DNA of 7,385 bases from Nanobdellota archaeon (GCA_018813725.1 JAHJBD010000119.1:1-7385), one strand, 5' to 3'. Counted from the first letter of the stretch, positions 1 through 5,788 are shown. Notes: generated by a model from the sequence alone, not told the origin. Made by a program: numbers and translations.

Positions 1-844
1 CAACATAAAAAGATTTCTCGTTCATCACTCCAGATAAAACGTCAAATAAACTCACTCTTCTTTCAAATGGTGTAAGTTCGACTGTCATGTTCAATTCTTT
101 CTCTATCCATGCGACTGCTTCATACCTTCCGCCTAGTTCATCGATCAGGCCAAGATCTAATGCATCCTTGCCGCCCATTATCTGTGCCTGGTCAAACCCT
201 TCTGAGATTGTCAGGTTCCTGTTCTTCATCACATCATCCAGAAAATAGGCATATATCGTGTCAAGGTGAGTCTGGAGCAACAGCTCTTCTTCAGCTGTCA
301 TCTCTTTTAATGGAGAACCGATATCCTTGTATTTTCCTGCCACAAGTCTTCGGTAGGTGACATTATATTTCTCCAAAAGGCCTGCAAACTCAATATAAGA
401 GCCGATAACACCTACTGAACCAGTGATTGTCATCGGTGAAGCTACTATATGGTCTGTAGCTGAAGATACCCAGTATGCTCCTGAAGCCCCAACATCCCTT
501 ATCCATGCCACAGTTGTCTTGTTAGTCCTTTTTATTGCCCTTACGATCTCTTCTGAAGCAACAGCTGTGCCGCCTCCAGAATTAACCCTGAAGAGTATCG
601 CCTTGATCTGAGGATCTTTGTCTGCTTTTTCGATCAGCTTTACAATGGAATCAGATGATGCATACTCGGTGCCGAAGGGTCCTGCTTCGCCTGAAGCTAT
701 CATCCCTTCAACTGCAATAACAGCAACATTTCCATCTCCTTCAAGATCACTGCTAATCGAGAGCGAGAATATACCAGCTATCAATAAGGATAGGATAAAA
801 AGCATCCCTAGAAAGATAACGATCCATACAACTGGTTTTTTCAT
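1..844 (-). CDS. sppA: Signal peptide peptidase SppA, 36K type (C-terminus cut by window edge)
   Basis: Membrane-anchored serine protease of the SppA/ClpP fold that degrades cleaved signal peptides. My reading of the minus strand from ATG at 844 gives 281 residues with no stop before the edge. Residues 4-30 form an N-terminal transmembrane anchor. The segment RVNSGGGT (86-93) is the oxyanion-loop region, where the usual form is NSPGG, so Pro is replaced by Gly. The motif GASGAYW carries the nucleophile Ser121, and KYKD carries the general base Lys173. The Ser-Lys gap of 52 residues equals that of Bacillus subtilis SppA (Ser147/Lys199). DELGG (235-239) closes the family core. The start directly follows the stop of the 62-aa gene upstream, and GGTGA lies 4 nt before ATG, so it is probably translated from the RDD operon mRNA. 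Identity is secure; only the last residues are missing. Confidence 0.95.
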   Translation of the reverse strand, partial: MKKPVVWIVIFLGMLFILSLLIAGIFSLSISSDLEGDGNVAVIAVEGMIASGEAGPFGTEYASSDSIVKLIEKADKDPQIKAILFRVNSGGGTAVASEEIVRAIKRTNKTTVAWIRDVGASGAYWVSSATDHIVASPMTITGSVGVIGSYIEFAGLLEKYNVTYRRLVAGKYKDIGSPLKEMTAEEELLLQTHLDTIYAYFLDDVMKNRNLTISEGFDQAQIMGGKDALDLGLIDELGGRYEAVAWIEKELNMTVELTPFERRVSLFDVLSGVMNEKSFYV

Positions 845-1033
845 CTATTCACCTTTTTTTGATGCTTCGAAAACATCCTGCCTGCCTTTTTTCAGCTTAT
901 CAAGGATCTGGTCTTTTGCCATCTCGAGGAGGCCTATCGCTTCCTGAGGACTGACCTTGTCCATCTTCATCTGTGTCTGTATCTGCGGACCCATGATATT
1001 GAACTGTACTGCAAAGATCTTCTTTTCCATCAT
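845..1033 (-). CDS. Small protein of unknown function, second gene of the sppA operon
   Basis: A 62-residue protein that I do not recognise. It has no signal peptide or transmembrane segment. The N-terminal third (about residues 6-24) is rich in Gln and Met and may form a beta strand, with FAVQFNIMGPQIQTQMKM readable. The remainder, from SPQEAIGLLEMAKDQILDKL onward, looks like an amphipathic helix with a basic end. The first ATG overlaps the stop of the RDD gene as ATGA, and GGTGA lies 4 nt upstream of it, the same spacing as at sppA and at the lipoprotein gene; I therefore take the first of two consecutive Met codons. Its stop abuts the sppA start codon with no gap. That tight packing argues that it is a real gene working with SppA or the RDD protein, for example as a cytosolic partner, but nothing in the sequence proves a role. 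Confidence 0.75.
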   Translation of the reverse strand: MMEKKIFAVQFNIMGPQIQTQMKMDKVSPQEAIGLLEMAKDQILDKLKKGRQDVFEASKKGE

Positions 1034-1515
1034 ATCATCACCTTTTCAACAACTTTTGTCTTAGTGAGCATCTCAGTAAGCCTTCTGTTCTCTGTGTTAA
1101 AGAGCATATAAAGCGGATCAACTATCCATAAGAATATGAACGGTGAAAATAGCAGCCAGAAAAGGTTTCTAACAAGGCATTGCCAGAATGTTAATTTACC
1201 TGTATCTGATACAATAGTCAGCTTAAACAGCATCTTTCCCACTGTCTGGCCAAACTTTGATTCTAGGACTGTAAAATAGAACAATGCAAGAATCCCAATG
1301 GTCACTACGATTGCGCTTATCAAAGACATTGTTTCTGGATTTGCTTGGACAAAACTCTGGGTCTCAGACATTGAAAGGCCCTGAGGCAATAACCTTGACA
1401 ATATTTCCTGAAATGGAAAGATGATAACAATGTTGATGATAAGAAGATCAGCAGCAAATGCAGCAATTCGCTTCCAGATGTTTGCATTAACATCCATCAG
1501 TTTTTTTCTTGGCAT
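1030..1515 (-). CDS. RDD-family integral membrane protein (SppI/YteJ-like by context)
   Basis: A 161-residue protein with three predicted membrane segments at about 17-39, 64-84 and 115-139. Family hallmarks are Arg16 and Asp23 in WKRIAAFAAD at the start of helix 1, the GQTVGKMLFKLTIV segment (89-102) after helix 2, LVRNLF (114-119), Asp133 in helix 3, and the terminal RRLTEMLTKTKVV (144-156), which matches the common RRL-D-L-TxVV ending. A TTG codon at 1518 is also in frame, but ATG at 1515 sits about 30 nt from the TATA box centre and fits a leaderless or near-leaderless transcript. It is the first gene of the operon and overlaps the next by 4 nt. Most RDD proteins have no known function. 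In B. subtilis the RDD protein YteJ (SppI) is encoded beside sppA and inhibits SppA, so the same role is plausible here, by inference only. Confidence 0.88.
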   Translation of the reverse strand: MPRKKLMDVNANIWKRIAAFAADLLIINIVIIFPFQEILSRLLPQGLSMSETQSFVQANPETMSLISAIVVTIGILALFYFTVLESKFGQTVGKMLFKLTIVSDTGKLTFWQCLVRNLFWLLFSPFIFLWIVDPLYMLFNTENRRLTEMLTKTKVVEKVMI

Positions 1516-1540
1516 CAATACTAATTAACAGCAGTTGTTT

Positions 1541-1550
1541 TTAAATATTT
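1541..1550 (-). promoter_or_regulatory. TATA box for the RDD-sppA operon
   Basis: On the minus strand this reads AAATATTTAA followed by more A residues. Its centre lies 26-30 nt upstream of ATG at 1515, depending on register, which puts the expected start site within about 5 nt of the start codon. No Shine-Dalgarno motif precedes the ATG, consistent with a leaderless message. Confidence 0.6.
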
Positions 1551-1560
1551 CTCTTATTAG

Positions 1561-1727
1561 GGCTTCATCCAAAAATACAAGCTTCGCTTGGTTAGCATCG
1601 GCTTCAGCCTTGATATTGATGGTAATAAGCTGACTTCCCTGTAAGGGTCGTCACCCTGTCAGCTTTGATTTTGATGATTAAGAGGCTTACGCAGATTGAT
1701 GCTAACCCATTTTTTGGATTTAGCCTG
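1561..1727. mobile_element. Foldback/MITE-like element with terminal inverted repeats and flanking TTATTAG duplication
   Basis: This non-coding block of about 167 bp fills most of the gap between two divergent promoters. Its ends are imperfect inverted repeats: GGCTTCATCCAAAAAT on the left (1561-1576) and, reading the reverse complement from 1727, CAGGCTAAATCCAAAAAAT. A second perfect 10-bp pair is GGTTAGCATC (1590-1599) with GATGCTAACC (1698-1707), and a third is AAGCTGAC (1627-1634) with GTCAGCTT (1658-1665). Small hairpins are AAGC-TTC-GCTT (1579-1589) and AGGGT-CGTC-ACCCT (1644-1657). The sequence TTATTAG occurs immediately before the left end (1554-1560) and after the right end (1728-1734), as a target duplication would; taking AG into the element gives a 5-bp TTATT duplication instead. 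It encodes no transposase, so it would be a non-autonomous insertion. A structured RNA is the alternative. I cannot assign an IS family. Confidence 0.5.
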
Positions 1728-1765
1728 TTATTAGCTTATTCGTTTAGTAATAATTTATTACAAAC

Positions 1766-1776
1766 ATATTTATAAG
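1766..1776 (+). promoter_or_regulatory. TATA box for the metH-metF operon
   Basis: The sequence ATATTTATAAG has its centre near 1772, 27 nt before ATG at 1799. That spacing places the transcription start at or next to the ATG, so the message should be leaderless. It lies downstream of the foldback element, so that element is probably not part of the metH leader. Confidence 0.7.
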
Positions 1777-1798
1777 GGGGCTCTAGTTTTCTTTGATT

Positions 1799-4084
1799 AT
1801 GAAAAGTATATTGGAAGTGTCAAAAAAGAAAGTGCTTGTCATAGATGGAGCTATGGGAACCATGCTCATGAAAAAAGGCCTTTCTAAAGGCTGCACTGAA
1901 CTATTAAATGTTGAGAATCCTGATGCTATCAAGGAGATCCATAAGGCTTACAAGGATGCTGGCGCTGATATCATTATCACAAATACATTTGGATGTAACA
2001 GGCTTAAGCTTGGAGAAAATGCTGACAGGACAGTTGAGATTGCATCTGCTGGAGTGGCAATAGCAAGAGATGCATGCCCAGACTGTATTATTGCAGGAGA
2101 GATCGGTCCACTAGGAAAATATATTGAACCTCTTGGTGATATTACGTTTGATGAAGCCTATTGCATTTTTTCTGAGCAGGTTAAGGGCCTACAAGAAGCT
2201 GATGTGATCATAATATCCACAATCTCAGACATTAAAGTCTTGAAAGCTGCAATATTAGCTGCTAAAGATAACTGTAAACTTCCGATCATCTCTTCAATGA
2301 CTTTCCAGGGCAAAAGGACCTCAACCGGAACTGATGTTGAGACTTATACGGTTATTGCTGATGCCATGGGGGCTGATATAATAGGAGTTAACTGTTCAGA
2401 AGGGCCTGAAGGGTTATTGGATGTTGTAAGTACCATTGCTGCAAATACTGATAAACCGATAATTGTACAGCCAAATGCAGGAATGCCTTCAATGGATGGA
2501 CAGTATAAACAGACTGCAAAGGATTTTGCAAGTTTTGCTGAGAAGTTTTTGGCTTTGGGTGTGAACATTATAGGTGGGTGCTGTGGCACAACACCAGAGC
2601 ATATCAAAGCTGTATCTCAAAAGGTTAAAGGTAAGAGTCCAGCAGTACGGAAATATGCACCAAAGACAAGATTATGCTCAAGACTGAAAACTGTTACGAT
2701 TGGAGGCAAGACACTTGTTGTCGGAGAAAGGATAAACCCTACAGGCAAGAAGGCGTTCCAAGAGGAATTAAACCAAGGGAAAACAAGCTATATCAGGGAC
2801 CATGCGATAAAGCAGGTGTCAGAAGGAGCTGCTTTCCTTGACATAAATGTTGGAGTTGCAGGTGGAGATGAAAAAGAGAGCCTGCCAAAAGCGGTTTCAG
2901 TTGTGCAATCACTGGTTGATTCGCCGATCGTGATTGATACATCAAATTTTGAGGCACTTGAGCTTGCCTTGAAAAAGTCAGATGGAAAACCTTTGATAAA
3001 CTCGGTCAATGGGGGAGAGAAATCTTTGAAAGCTGTGCTGCCTTTGGCAAAGAGGTATGGTGCAGCGATAATCGCTCTGGCTCTAGATGAAGAAGGCATA
3101 CCAAAAACTGCAGAAAAGAGGATTGAGATAGCGCAAAGGATAATAGACGAGGCTTTGAAGCTAGGGGTCAAAAGGGAAGATATAATAGTTGATTCTTTGG
3201 TGCTGACAGTTGCGACTAACCCTGAGAATGAAACAATCATACTTGATGCAGTGAAGGAGATAAAGAAGCTTGGTTACAAGACAATACTCGGCGTAAGCAA
3301 CATATCGCATGGACTGCCGAACAGGTCAGAGATCAATTCTAAGTTTTTGACAAAGGCATCAAAAGCTGGTCTTGACCTTGCTATATTGAACCCTACTGAT
3401 AATATTTTGATGGAAAACACAGACATCGAGGTTTTTAAGGCAAAAAAGGTCGAGATTGACAAAGATCTTCCGATTGAAAAGAGACTCTATCTTGCCATAC
3501 TTTACGGAGACCAAGATAATATCATCAGCATGGTTGATGAGGGTTTAAGGTCACTGAAAGCGATGCAGATCAACAATATACTTGTTGATGCGCTGAGTGA
3601 AGTTGGAAAAAAGTTCAACTCTCAGGAATATTTCCTGCCTCAGGTGCTAGGTTCTGCAGAAGCTATGAAAAGAGCGTTTTCGCGTCTTAAAGAAGAATTT
3701 AGCAAAGAGGGCGGTAAGCCTCGAGGAAAAGTTTTGTTTGCTACAGTTGAAAATGACATACATGACATTGGAAAAAATATTGTTATCACGCTTCTTGAAA
3801 GCCATAACTATAAGGTTATAGACCTTGGTGTAAATGTTGCTAAAGAAAAGATAATTGAGGCTGTAAAGAATGAAAAGCCGGACATCCTTTGCCTTTCAGC
3901 TCTGATGACGACAACTGCTATTGAGATGGAAAAGGTTATTAAAGAGCTGCGGAAAGATGGTATCAATATTCCAGTCCTTCTAGGCGGAGCAGTAATCACA
4001 GAAGAATTTACATCACAGATCAAAGGCAAATATGCAAAAGACGCATTATCTGCAGTAACAAAAGTTAATGAGTTGATACAATGA
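1799..4084 (+). CDS. metH: Cobalamin-dependent methionine synthase, short form without reactivation domain
   Basis: Transfers the methyl group of 5-methyl-THF through cob(I)alamin to homocysteine. The protein has 761 residues from ATG 1799, chosen over the in-frame TTG at 1793 because it fits the leaderless promoter. Domains in order: homocysteine S-methyltransferase (about 1-275), with DGAMGT (16-21) and the zinc cysteines Cys199 (GVNCS) and Cys261/Cys262 (GGCCGT); pterin-binding TIM barrel (about 297-545), with GERINPTG (309-316), LDINVG and VIDTS; B12 cap helices (about 555-638), with FLPQVLGSAEAMK; and the cobalamin-binding Rossmann domain (about 643-761), with D653-I-H655-D-I-G658 supplying the cobalt ligand His655, then LSALMTTT and LLGG. 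The architecture and length match the Thermotoga maritima type, which has a separate reactivation protein. None is encoded here. An oddity is Ser140 in IIISTISD, where homologues have Glu. It overlaps metF by 4 nt. Confidence 0.93.
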   Translation: MKSILEVSKKKVLVIDGAMGTMLMKKGLSKGCTELLNVENPDAIKEIHKAYKDAGADIIITNTFGCNRLKLGENADRTVEIASAGVAIARDACPDCIIAGEIGPLGKYIEPLGDITFDEAYCIFSEQVKGLQEADVIIISTISDIKVLKAAILAAKDNCKLPIISSMTFQGKRTSTGTDVETYTVIADAMGADIIGVNCSEGPEGLLDVVSTIAANTDKPIIVQPNAGMPSMDGQYKQTAKDFASFAEKFLALGVNIIGGCCGTTPEHIKAVSQKVKGKSPAVRKYAPKTRLCSRLKTVTIGGKTLVVGERINPTGKKAFQEELNQGKTSYIRDHAIKQVSEGAAFLDINVGVAGGDEKESLPKAVSVVQSLVDSPIVIDTSNFEALELALKKSDGKPLINSVNGGEKSLKAVLPLAKRYGAAIIALALDEEGIPKTAEKRIEIAQRIIDEALKLGVKREDIIVDSLVLTVATNPENETIILDAVKEIKKLGYKTILGVSNISHGLPNRSEINSKFLTKASKAGLDLAILNPTDNILMENTDIEVFKAKKVEIDKDLPIEKRLYLAILYGDQDNIISMVDEGLRSLKAMQINNILVDALSEVGKKFNSQEYFLPQVLGSAEAMKRAFSRLKEEFSKEGGKPRGKVLFATVENDIHDIGKNIVITLLESHNYKVIDLGVNVAKEKIIEAVKNEKPDILCLSALMTTTAIEMEKVIKELRKDGINIPVLLGGAVITEEFTSQIKGKYAKDALSAVTKVNELIQ

Positions 4085-4941
4085 AGATAACAGAGATGAT
4101 AAAAAATAAAGGGTTTACAAGATCTGTAGAGCTTGTGCCTCCAAGAAATGGAACAGACCCTGCTGAGATATTTAGCAAGGTTGCGCTTATCAAAGATAAG
4201 GTGGATTTTGTTTCAGTCACAGATGGTGCTGGCGGAAGCTTAAGAGGAGGGACTCTTGCCATATCGCACCTTGTACAGGAGAATTATGGTATCAAGAGCA
4301 TGGCTCATTTTGTATGCAGGGAACGTACCAAAGAACAGATAGAAAACAATCTTGTTGATATGCATTATTTTGGTGTAAAGAATGTGCTTGCGCTTAGGGG
4401 CGATGCTCCAGCTGGCTCTGCAGAGGGTTGGATCGGGGAATATGAGTATGCTTACAAGCTTGTAAAACAGATATCTAACATGAACAAAGGGATATATCTT
4501 CCAAGAAAAGGGCAGGATGTTTTACATAGAGAAGGTGTAAAGACAGATTTTTGCATATCTGTTGCAGGTCATCCTGAAGATCCGATTCAAAGTGAGGTTA
4601 GCCATCTTAAGGCAAAGATTGAAGCAGGGGCGACGTGCATAATAACACAGATGATATTCTCATTTGATGAATACAAAAATTATGTGGAAGGGTTGCGGCA
4701 GAATGGGATTGATCTACCAGTAATAGCCGGCATCAGACCGCTTACAACATTAAAGCAGGCAGAATCTGTTGAAAACTTTTTTGGGATCAAGATATGCTCA
4801 GAACTGAAAACTGGTCTAGAGAAGGAAGGGTTTGGCTTGCAGTATGCAAAAGAGCTGATCTCGTCACTTAAAGAGTACGGTGCTGCAGGCGTTCACCTTT
4901 TTGTGCTCAATGAAGTTGAGATTGTTGGTGAGTTGTTCTAA
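4081..4941 (+). CDS. metF: 5,10-methylenetetrahydrofolate reductase
   Basis: A flavin-dependent cytosolic enzyme that reduces 5,10-methylene-THF to 5-methyl-THF, the methyl donor used by the MetH encoded just upstream. It has 286 residues, the usual length of the single-domain prokaryotic enzyme. Recognisable motifs are VELVPPRNG with Glu17 (the catalytic Glu of the E. coli EFFPP motif), HFVCRERT (76-83), NVLALRGDAP with Asp108 (the flavin-tuning Asp of RGD), VAGHPE (161-166), ITQMIFSFDEY with Gln190 (folate contact), AGIRPLTT (216-223), and the C-terminal GVHLFVLNE (270-278). The start ATG overlaps the metH stop as ATGA, which implies translational coupling. The electron donor (NADH or ferredoxin through a partner) cannot be told from the sequence, and no MetV-like partner gene is adjacent. 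The segment GIYLPRKGQDVLHREG (137-152) seems longer than in E. coli MetF. Confidence 0.94.
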   Translation: MKITEMIKNKGFTRSVELVPPRNGTDPAEIFSKVALIKDKVDFVSVTDGAGGSLRGGTLAISHLVQENYGIKSMAHFVCRERTKEQIENNLVDMHYFGVKNVLALRGDAPAGSAEGWIGEYEYAYKLVKQISNMNKGIYLPRKGQDVLHREGVKTDFCISVAGHPEDPIQSEVSHLKAKIEAGATCIITQMIFSFDEYKNYVEGLRQNGIDLPVIAGIRPLTTLKQAESVENFFGIKICSELKTGLEKEGFGLQYAKELISSLKEYGAAGVHLFVLNEVEIVGELF

Positions 4942-4949
4942 GGAAAACA

Positions 4950-4958
4950 TTTATAAAT
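4950..4958 (+). promoter_or_regulatory. TATA box for the aIF1A gene
   Basis: The sequence TTTATAAAT is centred at 4954, 27 nt before ATG at 4981, giving a leaderless transcript. It starts 9 nt after the metF stop, so the initiation factor gene is driven independently of the metH-metF operon even though it points the same way. Confidence 0.75.
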
Positions 4959-4980
4959 CGTCTACATAATCTAATCTAAA

Positions 4981-5325
4981 ATGAGCAAGAAGAAGGAAGA
5001 AGAGCAGAAACAACAAGCACTGCAGGAAGAAATATCAAGAACAAGGCTTCCGCGCGGTAATCAAGTTCTAGGTGTTCTTGACCAGAGGCTCGGCGCTTCA
5101 AGGGTTAAGGCAAGGTGCCTTGATGGAAAGGAGAGGATATGCAGGATACCTGGAAGGCTAAAGAGAAGGTTATGGGTCAGAGAAGGGGACATCATAATAG
5201 TAGAGCCATGGGAGTATGGCGGCGATGAAAAAGGCGATGTACTGTTTAAATATTCCAAAGCGCAAATAGAATATCTAAGAAGAAAAGGTTATCTTAAGCA
5301 GATAGACGATTGGGAAGAATTCTAA
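4981..5325 (+). CDS. eif1A: Archaeal translation initiation factor 1A
   Basis: The archaeal homologue of eIF1A and bacterial IF1, which binds the small ribosomal subunit at the A site and helps initiator tRNA and mRNA placement. The 114 residues include a charged N-terminal tail (about 1-22, MSKKKEEEQKQQALQEE), then the S1-like OB fold from LPRGNQVLGVLDQRLG through KARCLDGKERICRIPGRLKRRLWVREGD to IIIVEPWEYGGDEKGDVLFKY (about 23-91), and a C-terminal helix plus acidic end, IDDWEEF. The RIPGRLKRRLWVREGD and GDVLFKY segments are strong family signatures. Length is typical for archaeal aIF1A. It has its own TATA box and no Shine-Dalgarno motif. This gene is the best single evidence that the window is archaeal. 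Confidence 0.96.
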   Translation: MSKKKEEEQKQQALQEEISRTRLPRGNQVLGVLDQRLGASRVKARCLDGKERICRIPGRLKRRLWVREGDIIIVEPWEYGGDEKGDVLFKYSKAQIEYLRRKGYLKQIDDWEEF

Positions 5326-5335
5326 TAATTAATTT

Positions 5336-5350
5336 AAAAAAATAAAAAAA
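5336..5350 (-). terminator. T-run terminator of the cold-shock gene
   Basis: On the minus strand, 8 nt past the cspA stop codon, there are two runs of seven T separated by a single A. Stretches of T in the non-template strand are sufficient for archaeal RNA polymerase termination. No hairpin precedes them. The same A-rich plus strand is not expected to stop transcripts from the convergent aIF1A gene. Confidence 0.6.
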
Positions 5351-5358
5351 GAGAAGAT

Positions 5359-5664
5359 TTACTCTTGAGTTTCGTCTCCAAAATCTTCACTATCACTTTC
5401 AGGCTCTTCATCTGAAGAAGCTGCTGCATTTCCATTACCTGCAGGTGCTGCTCCTTCTCTTTCGCTGCCTTTCTGGATAAGCTGAATGTTCTGTGCCTGA
5501 AGACCTTTGTCAGTCTCGCTTGGATAAAAAGATACCAGATCATTATCCCTAATAAATGTGCCTTTAGGTATTGATGTAAAGTGCACAAAATATTCCTTTG
5601 CATCCTCGCCCTGAATAAAACCGTACCCTTTTACTCTATTAAACCATTTTACTGTTCCTTGCAT
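5359..5664 (-). CDS. cspA: Cold-shock domain protein with acidic C-terminal tail
   Basis: A single-stranded RNA/DNA-binding OB-fold protein likely to act as an RNA chaperone. From ATG at 5664 it has 101 residues. The cold-shock domain (1-65) shows GTVKWFN (3-9), the RNP1 motif KGYGFI (12-17) and the RNP2 motif YFVHF (25-29), and ends in LQAQNIQLIQK. Residues 66-101 are an added tail that is Gly/Ala/Ser-rich and then strongly acidic (12 Asp/Glu against one Arg), probably disordered. Classic Csp proteins stop near residue 67-70. The start is fixed by GGAGG (5672-5676) 7 nt upstream and by the family start MxGTVKWF; a longer frame opening at TTG 5709 would run through the leader hairpin. The gene has a TATA box, a palindrome and a structured leader. 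Archaeal Csp genes are patchy and often thought to derive from bacteria. Confidence 0.94.
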   Translation of the reverse strand: MQGTVKWFNRVKGYGFIQGEDAKEYFVHFTSIPKGTFIRDNDLVSFYPSETDKGLQAQNIQLIQKGSEREGAAPAGNGNAAASSDEEPESDSEDFGDETQE

Positions 5665-5671
5665 TTTTAAT

Positions 5672-5676
5672 CCTCC
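5672..5676 (-). promoter_or_regulatory. Shine-Dalgarno GGAGG of the cold-shock gene
   Basis: On the minus strand GGAGG lies 7 nt upstream of ATG at 5664. It decides the start in favour of MQGTVKWF over the in-frame TTG 45 nt upstream. This is the only promoter-proximal gene in the window that shows a ribosome binding site; the others look leaderless. Confidence 0.7.
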
Positions 5677-5679
5677 ACT

Positions 5680-5694
5680 GCTGGCTTCACCAGC
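5680..5694 (-). promoter_or_regulatory. Leader hairpin just upstream of the cold-shock ribosome binding site
   Basis: The minus strand reads GCTGG-TGAAG-CCAGC, a perfect 5-bp GC-rich stem with a 5-nt loop. It ends 3 nt before GGAGG and falls within the predicted 5' leader. It could affect access of ribosomes to the start region. No experimental or comparative support is available here. Confidence 0.45.
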
Positions 5695-5701
5695 TGATTT
5701 G

Positions 5702-5715
5702 TAGCACAAGTGCTA
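5702..5715. promoter_or_regulatory. 14-bp palindrome TAGCACAAGTGCTA, candidate operator
   Basis: Two perfect 6-bp arms, TAGCAC and GTGCTA, are separated by AA. The site lies 6 nt downstream of the cold-shock TATA box in the minus direction and ends about where transcription should begin. A dimeric regulator bound there would block initiation. It could also reach the divergent gene, whose TATA box is 74 nt away. No regulator gene is adjacent. Confidence 0.45.
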
Positions 5716-5720
5716 ATGGG

Positions 5721-5729
5721 TTTTTAAAG
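5721..5729 (-). promoter_or_regulatory. TATA box for the cold-shock gene
   Basis: The minus strand reads CTTTAAAAA, centred at 5725. The expected start site is near 5698-5700, which leaves a leader of about 34 nt before ATG at 5664. No closer A/T-rich box exists between it and the gene, so this promoter is not leaderless, unlike the others in the window. Confidence 0.55.
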
Positions 5730-5788
5730 TTTTTGGATAAAAAGGCTGGCAGAGGATTACACATATTCACCACTCTAGAATAGAAATG

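Noticed and set aside
109..947. Plus-strand open frames over sppA and the small gene (109-360, 423-611, 618-947)
   Set aside because: They are complements of a clearly coding minus-strand frame, have no recognisable motifs and no promoters.
1516..1518. In-frame TTG as start of the RDD gene
   Set aside because: ATG at 1515 directly follows, has no competing Shine-Dalgarno motif and fits the leaderless spacing from the TATA box equally well; ATG is preferred.
1670..1710. C/D-box sRNA suggested by a TGATGA motif near 1672
   Set aside because: No matching CTGA D box at proper spacing and no clear C'/D' pair; the sequence is better explained as part of the foldback arms.
1561..1727. Cobalamin riboswitch or other metH leader switch
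   Set aside because: The metH TATA box lies downstream of the block and the transcript appears leaderless; I recognise no B12-box core in it.
1793..1798. TTG-ATT extension of MetH by two residues
   Set aside because: The TATA box puts transcription start at about ATG 1799, and the other leaderless genes have ATG exactly 27 nt from the box.
2344..4262. Minus-strand open frames inside metH and metF
   Set aside because: They lie antisense to strongly recognised enzymes and have no domain signature; chance frames.
5334..5603. 89-aa minus-strand frame overlapping cspA
   Set aside because: It is a shifted frame of the cold-shock gene with low-complexity sequence and runs into the T-run terminator.
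5665..5709. Longer cold-shock protein beginning at TTG 5709
   Set aside because: The added 15 residues run through the leader hairpin and the GGAGG motif, while the family begins at MxGTVKWF.
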